From Zygnema cylindricum (Eukaryota; Streptophyta; Zygnematophyceae; Zygnematales; Zygnemataceae): a DNA stretch of 20,486 bases. Location: assembly GCA_037447655.1 (NCBI GenBank), contig JBBHKE010001868.1:57189-77674 (forward strand), written 5' to 3'. Under the pieces are notes generated by a model, which had not been told where the DNA came from, ran no database searches, and saw only the letters and a program-made list of their open reading frames with translations. This document shows, one piece after another, positions 8,622-15,789 of the stretch (the stretch's first letter is position 1; every line of letters starts with the position of its first letter). The position numbers and the translations under genes were made by a program.

Positions 8622-8994
8622 CCTTTTGAAACTCTGAGACCTCCATTGGCCCTCAGAGTATGCAGATCCAAAAGAAGCTAATCTAGATAGTGCCGACTCC
8701 AAGTTAATATAAACCCAAGTGACTGACCCCTTGACAGTCAGACCCCAATATAGATTCACCCCTGTGAAATAACACTTTCTGTGTGCTCAGTTCCACCACA
8801 GAATGCAAAGTTAGAATATGAGATTTGGACACATTCACCCACTTTGACTTTCCCTTAGAAATACAGCCACCCTGGCAGACAAAAACTCTGATCGACTACA
8901 CCCCTGTGTAGCCTAGACTCCCCTGAGTCGGCAGCAAAAAGAATCACTGAAAATGGTCAAGTAAATTAATAGTTATGGCTGGCCAAAGTTTGCC

Positions 8995-9245
8995 ATTTAT
9001 ACAGGGTGCTCTCTGGGAGAGGCAGCTGCCTACCCAAAATTTTCTAAGTCCTATACCCTCTCTAAAACTCTATCTACTGAAGTACGGCACCAATCAAATT
9101 ACTGTGTCGTACAGAAAAGTACAGGTGCCGGTGTACTTTTTGTACGGCCATTGTACGACATGGCCAAAATGTCGACATGTGTCAAATTAGGATTAGTTCC
9201 TGTAATCTCCGGAATTCCCGTAGTCCAATGTTATCACGCCACGTG
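8995..9245 (-). promoter_or_regulatory. LTR promoter region of L1
   Basis: TATA box TATAAAT at 9001-8995 (minus). Upstream are six GTAC tetramers in about 75 bp (9082, 9109, 9119, 9132, 9142, 9153) and a G-box CACGTG at 9240-9245. Transcription probably starts about 30 bp below the TATA box, leaving roughly 330 bp of R and U5. A dyad GACTCCCCTGAGTC (8916-8929), conserved in most of the LTRs, would lie near the RNA 5' end. Confidence 0.6.
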
Positions 9246-9360
9246 TCACATGACGTAACAAAGACCGTAAAACGCCAAAAATGCCTTTTCCGTGATCGCG
9301 GCGCCTATCGTGGCCGACCGATCAAGACCGGCTATAATCGTAGCCGCTGAAATTCGACGC

Positions 9361-9453
9361 GCGGTATTTGTTTCGCTATCGAAACAAATGCGCGGTATTT
9401 GTTTCGCTGTCGAAACAAATGCGCGGTATTTGTTTCGCTATCGAAACAAATGC
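9361..9453. repeat. Three 31-bp palindromic tandem units in L1
   Basis: Units of 31 bp start at 9361, 9392 and 9423. Each has 10-bp arms ATTTGTTTCG and CGAAACAAAT around a four-base centre (CTAT, CTGT, CTAT), joined by GCGCGGT. L2 has the same three units at 12490-12582, the solo LTR L3 only one (13874-13904), and L6 a worn version near 17427-17460. Confidence 0.9.
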
Positions 9454-9632
9454 GCGGTATCCGTTCTGCCCCCATTCCGTACTTCGTACTAATTTAAACT
9501 GTATCTATGTACTAAGTATCTATTAGCCGTTAAACGGATTAATCTACATATAACGATTTATATATTTGTCAAACACTATATATCGTAATATCTGTTCTAG
9601 GCATAACGGCTAGAGCTAACGGCTAACGCGGA

Positions 9633-9675
9633 TTGACGGACGGTAGGTACCAGGATCAATTCCTGGGTCCGTCAA
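9633..9675 (+). other. tRNA-minihelix-like hairpin in L1
   Basis: Stem TTGACGGAC (9633-9641) with GTCCGTCAA (9667-9675). The inner arm is CCAGG, a seven-base loop ATCAATT, then CCTGG (9650-9666). The T-arm sits directly on the 3' half of the acceptor-like stem, as in a tRNA, with only GGTAGGTA where D and anticodon arms would be. GGATCAATTCC matches the B-box pattern at nine of eleven positions. TTTT follows at 9681-9684. Confidence 0.6.
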
Positions 9676-9896
9676 CTAACTTTTGGTAAGACTACATAAT
9701 TTACCCCCTGTCTTCTCTAGAGAGCCTAGGCAGCCATGGCTCTAGCCCCCTATCCAGCCTTCAGTGACTACGACAAGTATGGGGGCTTGGAAAGGGGAGT
9801 TAAAGGCAGACCGCCTCAGCTCTTTTTCTATCCTAATACAGACCTATAAAATACTCAAATATCAACACTCCCCTTATTTTCTAGTCTATTTTTCTT

Positions 9897-11774
9897 TTAA
9901 CTTCCACAAACAAGCAAACAAACACCCCCTCCCCTTTTTCTTTTCTTTTTCCTTTTTCCTTTTCCTTTCATAAAACTTAAGTATTTAACACAGTGGATAA
10001 AATGAACTGAAATGATAATTGTATTACATATTTTATTTAACATCCCATTTTTCTTAAACCCGAGCAAAGATTTTATCCACCTCTTCCCTTTTCCATCCAC
10101 ACTAAATCCACTTTCCCTCTTGAAATTCAAACAACCAGCCCCATCCCCAACCTTCAACACATACCCGGATGATAACCCTTTTACTGGCACATCTTCACAA
10201 GAGACATCACACCAAGTAGTGATGTCAAATCCATCCACCTCCAAATATTCCCAAAAACCACTAGTCCCCACTAAGTTCCTCATAAGATCTACATCTTCCG
10301 TAATCATATTTTTATCCATGATAATTACCCCATTTTCTGAACTTCCCTCACTGTCTCCCATGGAATTCTTTCCACTATCACTTTCTATTTTAATTCCCAA
10401 TAAATATTTCTCTTCTCCCCTATCTTTTAAAACCCCCTCTAGAATTAATTCTCCCCTTTCCTCGGAATCCGTTGAAGTCTCCCTTTCCGACCAGTTTTCT
10501 GTTTCCAAAATATTTATGAAACTATCCTCAATATTTTGAACTTCTTCAAGTATCTCCTCTCTCTTTACTTCCCTTATACCTCCAAAAGCACACTGTTGCC
10601 TTCGTCCTATTTCTGTGTACTTTTCTCTCTTCCCCATTCTACCGATGTGAAGAAGCTCCAATTTTTCTTCATCCTCTTTCTCCTCTTCCTCTTCGTCCTC
10701 CTCATCCACATTCCAACTTCTAAGTTTTTCCAAACAAGGGCATTCCTCCATATAATGACCCGGTTCCCTACAAAAGAAGCAAACCCCTTTTTTCAAAGCT
10801 CTCGTGCCTTTTCCTCTCCCTCTCTTTCCACCAAAGTTCCGATAAGGTTTACCTTTGTCTTTCTTTCTCTCATCACGCTTCCGCTCGTCACCACCGTTCT
10901 TCTCATCACGCTTCCGCTCGTCACCGCCGTTCCTCTCATCACGATTCCGCCAATCACCACCAGCTGAAAATGCATTGACCCTGTCCTTTCCCCTACGAAG
11001 CTCCAAAGTGCTTTCCCTCACAAGAATTATCCCCATGGTAAAGCTCCAAGTCCATGAGGAGCCATCCATTGCCTGCATACGACAAATTATGTTTTCGTAC
11101 TCATCTGGGAGTTTCATAATTAGTGTATTAATCTTACTCTCCTCAGATTCTACATATCCCGCACTAGTAAGCTCAACATATAACGCAGCAATATCATTAC
11201 AAAACTCTATCATGCTACCGACTTTATAAACGTAGGCATCTATTTCTTGTTTTACTAATTGCTGCCTCTGAATAGTCTCACTCTTATAAATCTGAGTTAG
11301 TGCTTCCCATATCTCCGAAGACTTGGTTAGACTTAAAAGAGTGATAGCTATCGACTTAGACACATATCTAAGTATGAGATTTTTTGCTATAGTGTTTTTG
11401 TATTCCCATATTTTCCTGTCATTTTCTTCAGTTTTATTCCCTACATGTGGTACCATAGCTGAGAGCCTAGCTCCCCTCACCATAGGTGTCCCTTTTTCCT
11501 TCTCCCCTATTTCCCCACCCACGGAAAGGTTTTTCCCTTCACCTTCCGTTGCATCTGAACTCCGGGTGATATTCTGGACAGTCTCAGATGATTCTCCGTA
11601 GTAAGCTCCTCCAAAGCTAGGTGGCGGACATCTCACTTGTCCCGCAACAATTTCCCATAAGTGCTTCTCGAAAAGCAATCCCTCCATTGTAAACGCCCAA
11701 TACGTGAAGCCTGTTCCATCAAACATAGGCACCCTAGATGGTGGGCCCATAACCTGAAACTCTGAGACCTCCAT
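9897..11774 (-). CDS. Element B gag-pol remnant fusion protein (625 aa)
   Basis: One unbroken 625-codon frame. Residues 1-6 are encoded by the end of the 5' LTR, and an in-frame TGA three codons upstream makes ATG 11774 the first start. Residues 9-45 match the copia Gag N-terminus (FDGTGFTYWAFTMEGLL, LWEIV), and 125-265 the UBN2-type Gag core (LILRYVSKS, SEIWEALTQIY, LIMKLPDEYEN). Residues 278-306 are an 11-residue basic/acidic repeat, and 332-345 a zinc knuckle (CFFCREPGHYMEEC). An acidic linker follows, then short pol scraps: QCAFGGI (pre-protease), KYLLGIKIE (end of reverse transcriptase), and 498-555 (RNase H start, DITTWCDVSCEDVP, GLSSGYVLKVGDGAG). The catalytic centres of protease, integrase and reverse transcriptase are absent. 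It ends in a Lys/Arg cluster. Probable role: particle protein packaging its own RNA; enzymes supplied in trans. Confidence 0.85.
   Translation of the reverse strand: MEVSEFQVMGPPSRVPMFDGTGFTYWAFTMEGLLFEKHLWEIVAGQVRCPPPSFGGAYYGESSETVQNITRSSDATEGEGKNLSVGGEIGEKEKGTPMVRGARLSAMVPHVGNKTEENDRKIWEYKNTIAKNLILRYVSKSIAITLLSLTKSSEIWEALTQIYKSETIQRQQLVKQEIDAYVYKVGSMIEFCNDIAALYVELTSAGYVESEESKINTLIMKLPDEYENIICRMQAMDGSSWTWSFTMGIILVRESTLELRRGKDRVNAFSAGGDWRNRDERNGGDERKRDEKNGGDERKRDERKKDKGKPYRNFGGKRGRGKGTRALKKGVCFFCREPGHYMEECPCLEKLRSWNVDEEDEEEEEKEDEEKLELLHIGRMGKREKYTEIGRRQQCAFGGIREVKREEILEEVQNIEDSFINILETENWSERETSTDSEERGELILEGVLKDRGEEKYLLGIKIESDSGKNSMGDSEGSSENGVIIMDKNMITEDVDLMRNLVGTSGFWEYLEVDGFDITTWCDVSCEDVPVKGLSSGYVLKVGDGAGCLNFKRESGFSVDGKGKRWIKSLLGFKKNGMLNKICNTIIISVHFIHCVKYLSFMKGKGKRKKKRKRGGGVCLLVCGS
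11739..11754 (-). other. Half-tRNA primer-binding site of element B
   Basis: Directly after the 5' LTR the minus strand reads GGTTATGGGCCCACCA. This complements the anticodon stem-loop of plant initiator tRNA-Met as I recall it (TGGTGGGCCCATAACC), not the usual tRNA 3' end. Drosophila copia and yeast Ty5 are known to prime this way from an internally cleaved initiator tRNA. The site lies inside the gag frame, where it encodes V-M-G-P-P. The ATG complementary to the CAU anticodon is in frame. Confidence 0.8.
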
Positions 11775-12123
11775 TGGCCCTCAGAGTATGCAGATCCAAA
11801 AGAAGCTAATCTAGATAGTGCCGACTCCAAGTTAATATAAACCCAAGTGACTGACCCCTTGACAGTCAGAACCCCAATATAGATTCACCCCTGTGAAATA
11901 ACACTTTCTGTGTGCTCAGTTCCACCACAGAATGCAAAGTTAGAATATGAGATTTGGACACATTCACCCACTTTGACTTTCCCTTAGAAATACAGCCACC
12001 CTGGCAGACAAAAACTCTGATCGACTACACCCCTGTGTAGCCTAGACTCCCCTGAGTCGGCAGCAAAAAGAATCACTGAAAATGGTCAAGTAAATTAATA
12101 GTTATGGCTGGCCAAAGTTTGCC

Positions 12124-12374
12124 ATTTATACAGGGTGCTCTCTGGGAGAGGCAGCTGCCTACCCAAAATTTTCTAAGTCCTATACCCTCTCTAAAACTCT
12201 ATCTACTGAAGTACGGCACCAATCAAATTACTGTGTCGTACAGAAAAGTACAGGTGCCGGTGTACTTTGTGTACGGCCATTGTACGACATGGCCAAAATG
12301 TCGACATGTGTCAAATTAGGATTAGTTCCTGTAATCTCCAGAATTCCCGTAGTCCAATGTTATCACGCCACGTG
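12124..12374 (-). promoter_or_regulatory. LTR promoter region of L2
   Basis: TATA box TATAAAT at 12130-12124 (minus), GTAC cluster at about 12211-12285 and G-box CACGTG at 12369-12374. As the 5' LTR of the youngest element, this copy would drive the 625-codon ORF. Confidence 0.62.
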
Positions 12375-12761
12375 TCACATGACGTGACAAAGACCGTAAA
12401 ACGCCAAAAATGACTTTTCCGTGATCGCGGCGCCTATCGTGGCCGTCCGATCAAGACCGGCTATAATCGTAGCCGCTGAAATTCGACGCGCGGTATTTGT
12501 TTCGCTATCGAAACAAATGCGCGGTATTTGTTTCGCTGTCGAAACAAATGCGCGGTATTTGTTTCGCTATCGAAACAAATGCGCGGTATCCGTTCTGCCC
12601 CCATTCCGTACTTCGTACTAATTTAAACTGTATCTATGTACTAAGTATCTATTAGCCGTTAAACGGATTAATCTACATATAACGATTTATATATTTGTCA
12701 AACACTATATATCGTAATATCTGTTCTAGGCATAACGGCTAGAGCTAACGGCTAACACGGA

Positions 12762-12804
12762 TTGACGGACGGTAGGTACCAGGATCAATTCCTGGGTCCG
12801 TCAA
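12762..12804 (+). other. tRNA-minihelix-like hairpin in L2
   Basis: Identical to the hairpin in L1: 9-bp TTGACGGAC/GTCCGTCAA stem, T-arm-like CCAGG-ATCAATT-CCTGG, and a following TTTT at 12810-12813. Confidence 0.6.
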
Positions 12805-13001
12805 CTAACTTTTGGTAAGACTACATAATTTACCCCTTGTCTTCTCTAGAGAGCCTAGGCAGCCATGGCTCTAGCTCCCTATCCAGCCTTCAGTGACTAC
12901 GACAAGTATGGGGGCTTGGAAAAGGGAGTTAGAGGCAGACCGCCTCAGCTCTTTTTCTATCCTAATACAGACCTATAAAATACTCAAATATCAACACCTT
13001 T

Positions 13002-13140
13002 GCCTTCTCGGTTTCTACTTTTCCGGCACATTCTAACTCCATGAAGAGTATAGCTAGCTCATTGCAAAAATCGAGCATCTTCTCTCCTTTGTGAAATTAT
13101 CCATTGATCATTTGATCTGCTAGCTTCTTTTCCTGAATAG
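13002..13140 (-). pseudogene. Element A gag, middle piece
   Basis: A short gag segment stranded between element B (right target duplication CCTTT ends at 13001) and the solo LTR (its left duplication AATAG is 13136-13140). On the minus strand it encodes TIQEKKLADQMING, a stop (TAA), then EKMLDFCNELAILFMELECA. This parallels ETIQRQQLVKQ and SMIEFCNDIAALYVELTSA in the element B Gag. It joins 14319 on one side and 8621 on the other. Confidence 0.88.
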
Positions 13141-13508
13141 TGAAACTCTGAGACCTCCATTGGCCCTCAGAGTATGCAGATCCAAAAGAAGCTAATCTAG
13201 ATAGTGCCGACTCCAAGTTAATATAAACCCAAATGATTGACACCTTGACAGTCACAATCCCAATATAGATTCACCCTAGTGAAATAACACTTTTTGTGTG
13301 CTCAGTTCCACCACAGAATGCAAAGTTAGAATTTAAGATTTGGACACATTCACCCACTTTGACTTTCCCTTATAAATGCAGCCACCCTGGCAGACAAAAA
13401 CTCTGACCGACTACACCCTGTGTAGCCTGGACTCCCCTGAGTCCGCAGCAAAAAGAATCACTGAAAATGGTCAAGTAAATTGATAGTTATGGCTGGCCAA
13501 AGTTTGCC

Positions 13509-13759
13509 ATTTATACAGAGCGCTCTCTGGGAGAGGCAGTTGCCTACCCAAAATTTTCTAAGTCCTATTCCCTCTCTAAAACTCTATCTACTGAAGTACG
13601 GCACCAATCAAATTACTGTGTCGTACAGAAAAGTACAGGTGCCGGTGTACTTTATGTACGACCGTTGTACGACATGGCCAAAATGTCGACACGTGTCAAA
13701 TCAGGATTAGTTCCTGTAATCTCCAGAATTCCCGTAGTCTAATGTTATCACGCCACGTG
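13509..13759 (-). promoter_or_regulatory. LTR promoter region of solo LTR L3
   Basis: TATA box TATAAAT at 13515-13509 (minus), GTAC cluster at about 13597-13672 and G-box at 13754-13759, so the solo LTR keeps a full core promoter pointing left. Confidence 0.55.
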
Positions 13760-14083
13760 TCATCTAACGTGGCAAATACCGTAAAACGCCAAAAATGCCT
13801 TTTCCGTGATCGCGGCGCCTATCGTGGCCGTCCGATCAAAACCGGCTATAATCCTAGCCCAAAAATTTGACGCGCGGTATTTGTTTCGCTATCGAAACAA
13901 ATGCGCGGTATCCGTTCTGTCCACATACCGTACTTCGTACTAAATCAAACTGTATCTATGTACTAAGTATCTATTAGCCGTTAAACGGATTAATCTACAT
14001 ATGACGATTTATATATTTATCAAACCCTATATATCGTAATATCTGTCCTAGACTTAACGGCTAGAGCTAACGGCTAATGCGGA

Positions 14084-14126
14084 TTGACGGACGGCAGGTA
14101 CCAGGATCAATTCCTGGGTCCGTCAA
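14084..14126 (+). other. tRNA-minihelix-like hairpin in L3
   Basis: Same 43-nt fold as in L1 and L2 with one base change (GGCAGGTA for GGTAGGTA) in the unpaired bulge; both stems are intact and TTTT follows. Confidence 0.6.
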
Positions 14127-14323
14127 CTAACTTTTGGTAAGTCTACCTAATTCACCCCTTGTCTTCTCTAGAGAGCCTAGGCAGCCATGGCTCTAGCTCC
14201 CTATCCAGCCTTCAGTGACTACAACAAGTGTGGGGGCTTGGATAGGGGAGTTAGAGGCAGACCGCCTCAACTCTTTTTCTATCCTAATACAGACCTAGAA
14301 AATACTCAAATATCAACAAATAG

Positions 14324-14960
14324 TACCGCTACGGTACATCTCTATAAGCGCTTCCCACATATCGGATGCCCTTTCCACCTGCAAATGAGGACCTGCAAGT
14401 CCTTGTGTGAGATGACGGAGGACAAAGTGCTTGGCCGCCATGTTGTTGTAGTCCTAGGTATCAATGTCATTCTCCTTTTTCCTCGGAATAGAAGACATGA
14501 ATGCAAATCCGGTTGCAATAGGTGTGGTTTTCTCTTTTTCTTTCCCTTTTTCCATCACGACGTTTTCTCCGTCTTCTGAGTCCTCTGATGGCGGTGGATC
14601 TGGTTTCCTACCAAATCTGCTTCTTGCAAACCCTGGAGGGATAGCAGGACCGGATGGGCGCTTCACTCGCCCACTCACTATTCCCCAAAATCTTTTCTCA
14701 CATAGGGCTCCAATCATCATACTTTCCCAATAGATTAACCCAATCCCATTGAATATGGGCACCCTACAGGGTGGGCCCATAACCTGTAACTCTCTAACCT
14801 CCATTGGACCTCCATTGGTACTCAGAGCAGGCAGCTTACCATAAGCCTCTAGGATGACCTCAACCCCTTGGTCGTTGTACGAATATAGCTGACACCCAGA
14901 CAGTATACAGACTAACCAAAGTGAATCCCTTAGAAGAGGTGACTCCCCTGAGTCTGCCAC
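14324..14960 (-). pseudogene. Element A gag, N-terminal piece
   Basis: The minus-strand frame opens at 14960 inside the LTR (MADSGES) and reads through the LTR end, through MEVRELQ and the primer-binding site, into VPIFNGIGLIYWESM, the copia Gag N-terminus. It stops with TAG at 14456-14454, where the element B Gag has Trp. Beyond the stop the frame continues with AAKHFVLRHLTQGLAG and ASDMWEALIEMYRSG up to the solo LTR insertion. In element A the LTR itself could add about 58 residues before the core Gag start. This extension is in frame here but closed by a stop in the B-type LTRs. Confidence 0.82.
14770..14784 (-). other. Half-tRNA primer-binding site of element A
   Basis: GGTTATGGGCCCACC on the minus strand directly after the 5' LTR, 15 bases complementary to the plant initiator tRNA-Met anticodon arm, as in element B, and again inside the gag frame (V-M-G-P). 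Confidence 0.8.
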
Positions 14961-15019
14961 AAAAAAAATCCTTTAATTTACTCCCCTGAGTAGTTAATTA
15001 TCAATGGTCAAAAATGACC

Positions 15020-15268
15020 TTTTATACAAAAGCACTCTGAGAGAGAGGCGGCTGCCTCTAATTTTCTAAGTCCTAAACCCTTCTCTAAACCCTCTACTAC
15101 TAATGTACGGAGCCAATCAATTGAGTGTACAATACAGAAAGGTACTTCGTCCGGAGTACTTTTTGTACGGCTATTGTACGATATGACTAGAAAGACGATG
15201 CCTGCCATATCCCTGTTCGCCATAGTATGTCCCGGAGATGTCCTCATCCAATGTCATGCTGCCACGTG
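15020..15268 (-). promoter_or_regulatory. LTR promoter region of L4
   Basis: TATA box TATAAAA at 15026-15020 (minus), GTAC tetramers between about 15104 and 15180, and G-box CACGTG at 15263-15268, in the order and spacing of the other LTRs. Confidence 0.58.
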
Positions 15269-15539
15269 TCACTCGGTGTGTCTATGACCGCAAATCGCCA
15301 AAACGACCTTTCCGCGATGCTAGTTTTTTTCTCCATTGTTGGATTGATGTCGGCCTTAATTTATAGCCGTTTAAAATACAAGCAGTACTTTTCGGTGTAA
15401 TTCTATTTAACTGTGTCTGTGTGATTGTGGTCCGTTTGTCAGTAAACCGAACTTCTTGATTTCGTCAAGATTAAGTAGTTATCGTACCTAATATACTTTA
15501 CCAATGGTCTTAGACTACAGGGTAAGACTAATGGCTACT

Positions 15540-15582
15540 TTGCCGGACGGTAGGTACCAAGGTCAAATCATAGGTCCGTCAA
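15540..15582 (+). other. tRNA-minihelix-like hairpin in L4 (worn)
   Basis: Stem TTGCCGGAC/GTCCGTCAA with one mismatch. The inner arm (CCAAGGTCAAATC, then ATAGG) is weakened on its 3' side. TTTT follows at about 15586. It is the most eroded of the six copies. Confidence 0.5.
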
Positions 15583-15789
15583 TTCTTTTGCTAAGTTTAC
15601 TAAGGATCTGCCTTCTGACTTTAGAAGGAGCATAGGCAGCCATGGCTCTAGCTTTGTCTCCAACCCTCAGTGACTACGACAATTATGGAGGCTAGAGAGA
15701 GAAGCTAGAAGCAGGATGCCTCTGCTTTTTCCTTCTCCTACTTAAATCAATCAAATAACCTAGAAAATACCTTTAATTTCAACACAACA

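Larger units (their letters stand above)
8627..9867 (-). repeat. 3' LTR of element B (L1)
   Basis: 1241 bp. On the minus strand it begins TGTTGATATTTGAG and ends GTCTCAGAGTTTCA. Its right neighbour is the polypurine tract and its left neighbour the CCTTT duplication, so it belongs to B although it also abuts element A gag. It holds three 31-bp palindromic units (9361-9453), a tRNA-like hairpin (9633-9675) and promoter motifs. Confidence 0.93.
8627..12996 (-). mobile_element. Copia-derived non-autonomous retrotransposon B (gag-only type)
   Basis: A complete, recent insertion into the gag of element A. LTRs are 11755-12996 (5') and 8627-9867 (3'), with target duplication CCTTT at 8622-8626 and 12997-13001. 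The two LTRs differ by about ten substitutions and one indel by my count, under 1 percent. The interior (9868-11754, 1.9 kb) has a primer-binding site, one long ORF and a polypurine tract (AAAATAAGGGGAG at 9880-9868). Protease active site, integrase and reverse transcriptase catalytic regions are absent, so it must borrow them. It resembles the TR-GAG class described in plants (LTR elements coding only Gag), here with extra pol remnants fused in frame. Confidence 0.92.
11755..12996 (-). repeat. 5' LTR of element B (L2)
   Basis: 1242 bp, nearly identical to L1. It contains the first codons of gag at its inner end (11774-11755), three 31-bp palindromic units (12490-12582) and a tRNA-like hairpin (12762-12804). 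The outer end is followed by CCTTT (12997-13001). Confidence 0.93.
13141..14318 (-). mobile_element. Solo LTR (L3) inserted in element A gag
   Basis: 1178-bp LTR of the element B subfamily with no interior, flanked by AATAG at 13136-13140 and 14319-14323. It is the expected product of recombination between the two LTRs of an inserted element. It ends in TG/CA and has one 31-bp palindromic unit (13874-13904) instead of three, which accounts for most of its shorter length. It has a second CACGTG at 13690 besides the conserved one at 13754. Confidence 0.93.
4658..15784 (-). mobile_element. Ty1/copia LTR retrotransposon A (decayed, host of nested insertions)
   Basis: Element A runs right to left. 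Its 5' LTR is 14785-15784 and its 3' LTR 4658-5593, with target duplication CAACA at 4653-4657 and 15785-15789. Removing the solo LTR and element B leaves about 5.6 kb in copia order: gag, protease, integrase, reverse transcriptase, RNase H. A primer-binding site abuts the 5' LTR (14770-14784) and a polypurine tract (AATAAGGGGAG) abuts the 3' LTR (from 5594). Gag is split into three pieces, integrase has a large internal deletion, and several stops and a frameshift break the frame. LTRs carry many mutual differences and a deletion of roughly 65 bp, so it is the oldest member of the nest. Confidence 0.93.
14785..15784 (-). repeat. 5' LTR of element A (L4)
   Basis: 1000 bp; minus-strand start TGTTGAAATTAAAGG at 15784. 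Right neighbour is the target duplication CAACA (15785-15789). It keeps about 65 bp (near 15660-15735) that L5 has lost. The inner end has a duplicated phrase (AATGGAGGT twice) shared with L5 and absent from the other LTRs. Confidence 0.9.

Noticed and set aside
8302-8646. Gag protein starting MEVSEF at 8646 as the true element A gag
   Set aside because: The first 20 bases belong to the 3' LTR of the inserted element B and the next five to its target duplication. The real upstream part of A gag lies at 13002-13140 and 14324-14784.
9361-9453. CRISPR-like array (31-bp repeats)
   Set aside because: The units are directly adjacent without spacers, are palindromic, and lie in a eukaryotic LTR.
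8975-9492. Open frames inside LTRs (8975-9190, 9292-9492, 12104-12319, 12421-12621, 13480-13710, 17860-18063)
   Set aside because: They recur because the LTRs are repeated, run antisense to or outside the gag frame, and show no protein domain.
9633-9675. A complete tRNA gene at the conserved LTR hairpin
   Set aside because: No D arm or anticodon arm fits between the two halves of the outer stem, and no clear A box is seen. Only an acceptor/T-arm-like minihelix is supported.
8647-9867. LTR boundary at 8647 (TGGCCCTCAGAG) with a primer site TGGAGGTCTCAGAG
   Set aside because: The shared sequence of L1, L2 and L3 runs 20 bp further to TGAAACTC (8627, 11755, 13141). With that boundary all target duplications match (CCTTT, AATAG) and the half-tRNA primer site abuts the LTR. 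The supposed primer site did not fit a tRNA 3' end.
10012-11601. Plus-strand ORFs of 92-175 codons across element B
   Set aside because: They lie opposite the 625-codon gag frame and have low-complexity, shadow-type composition.
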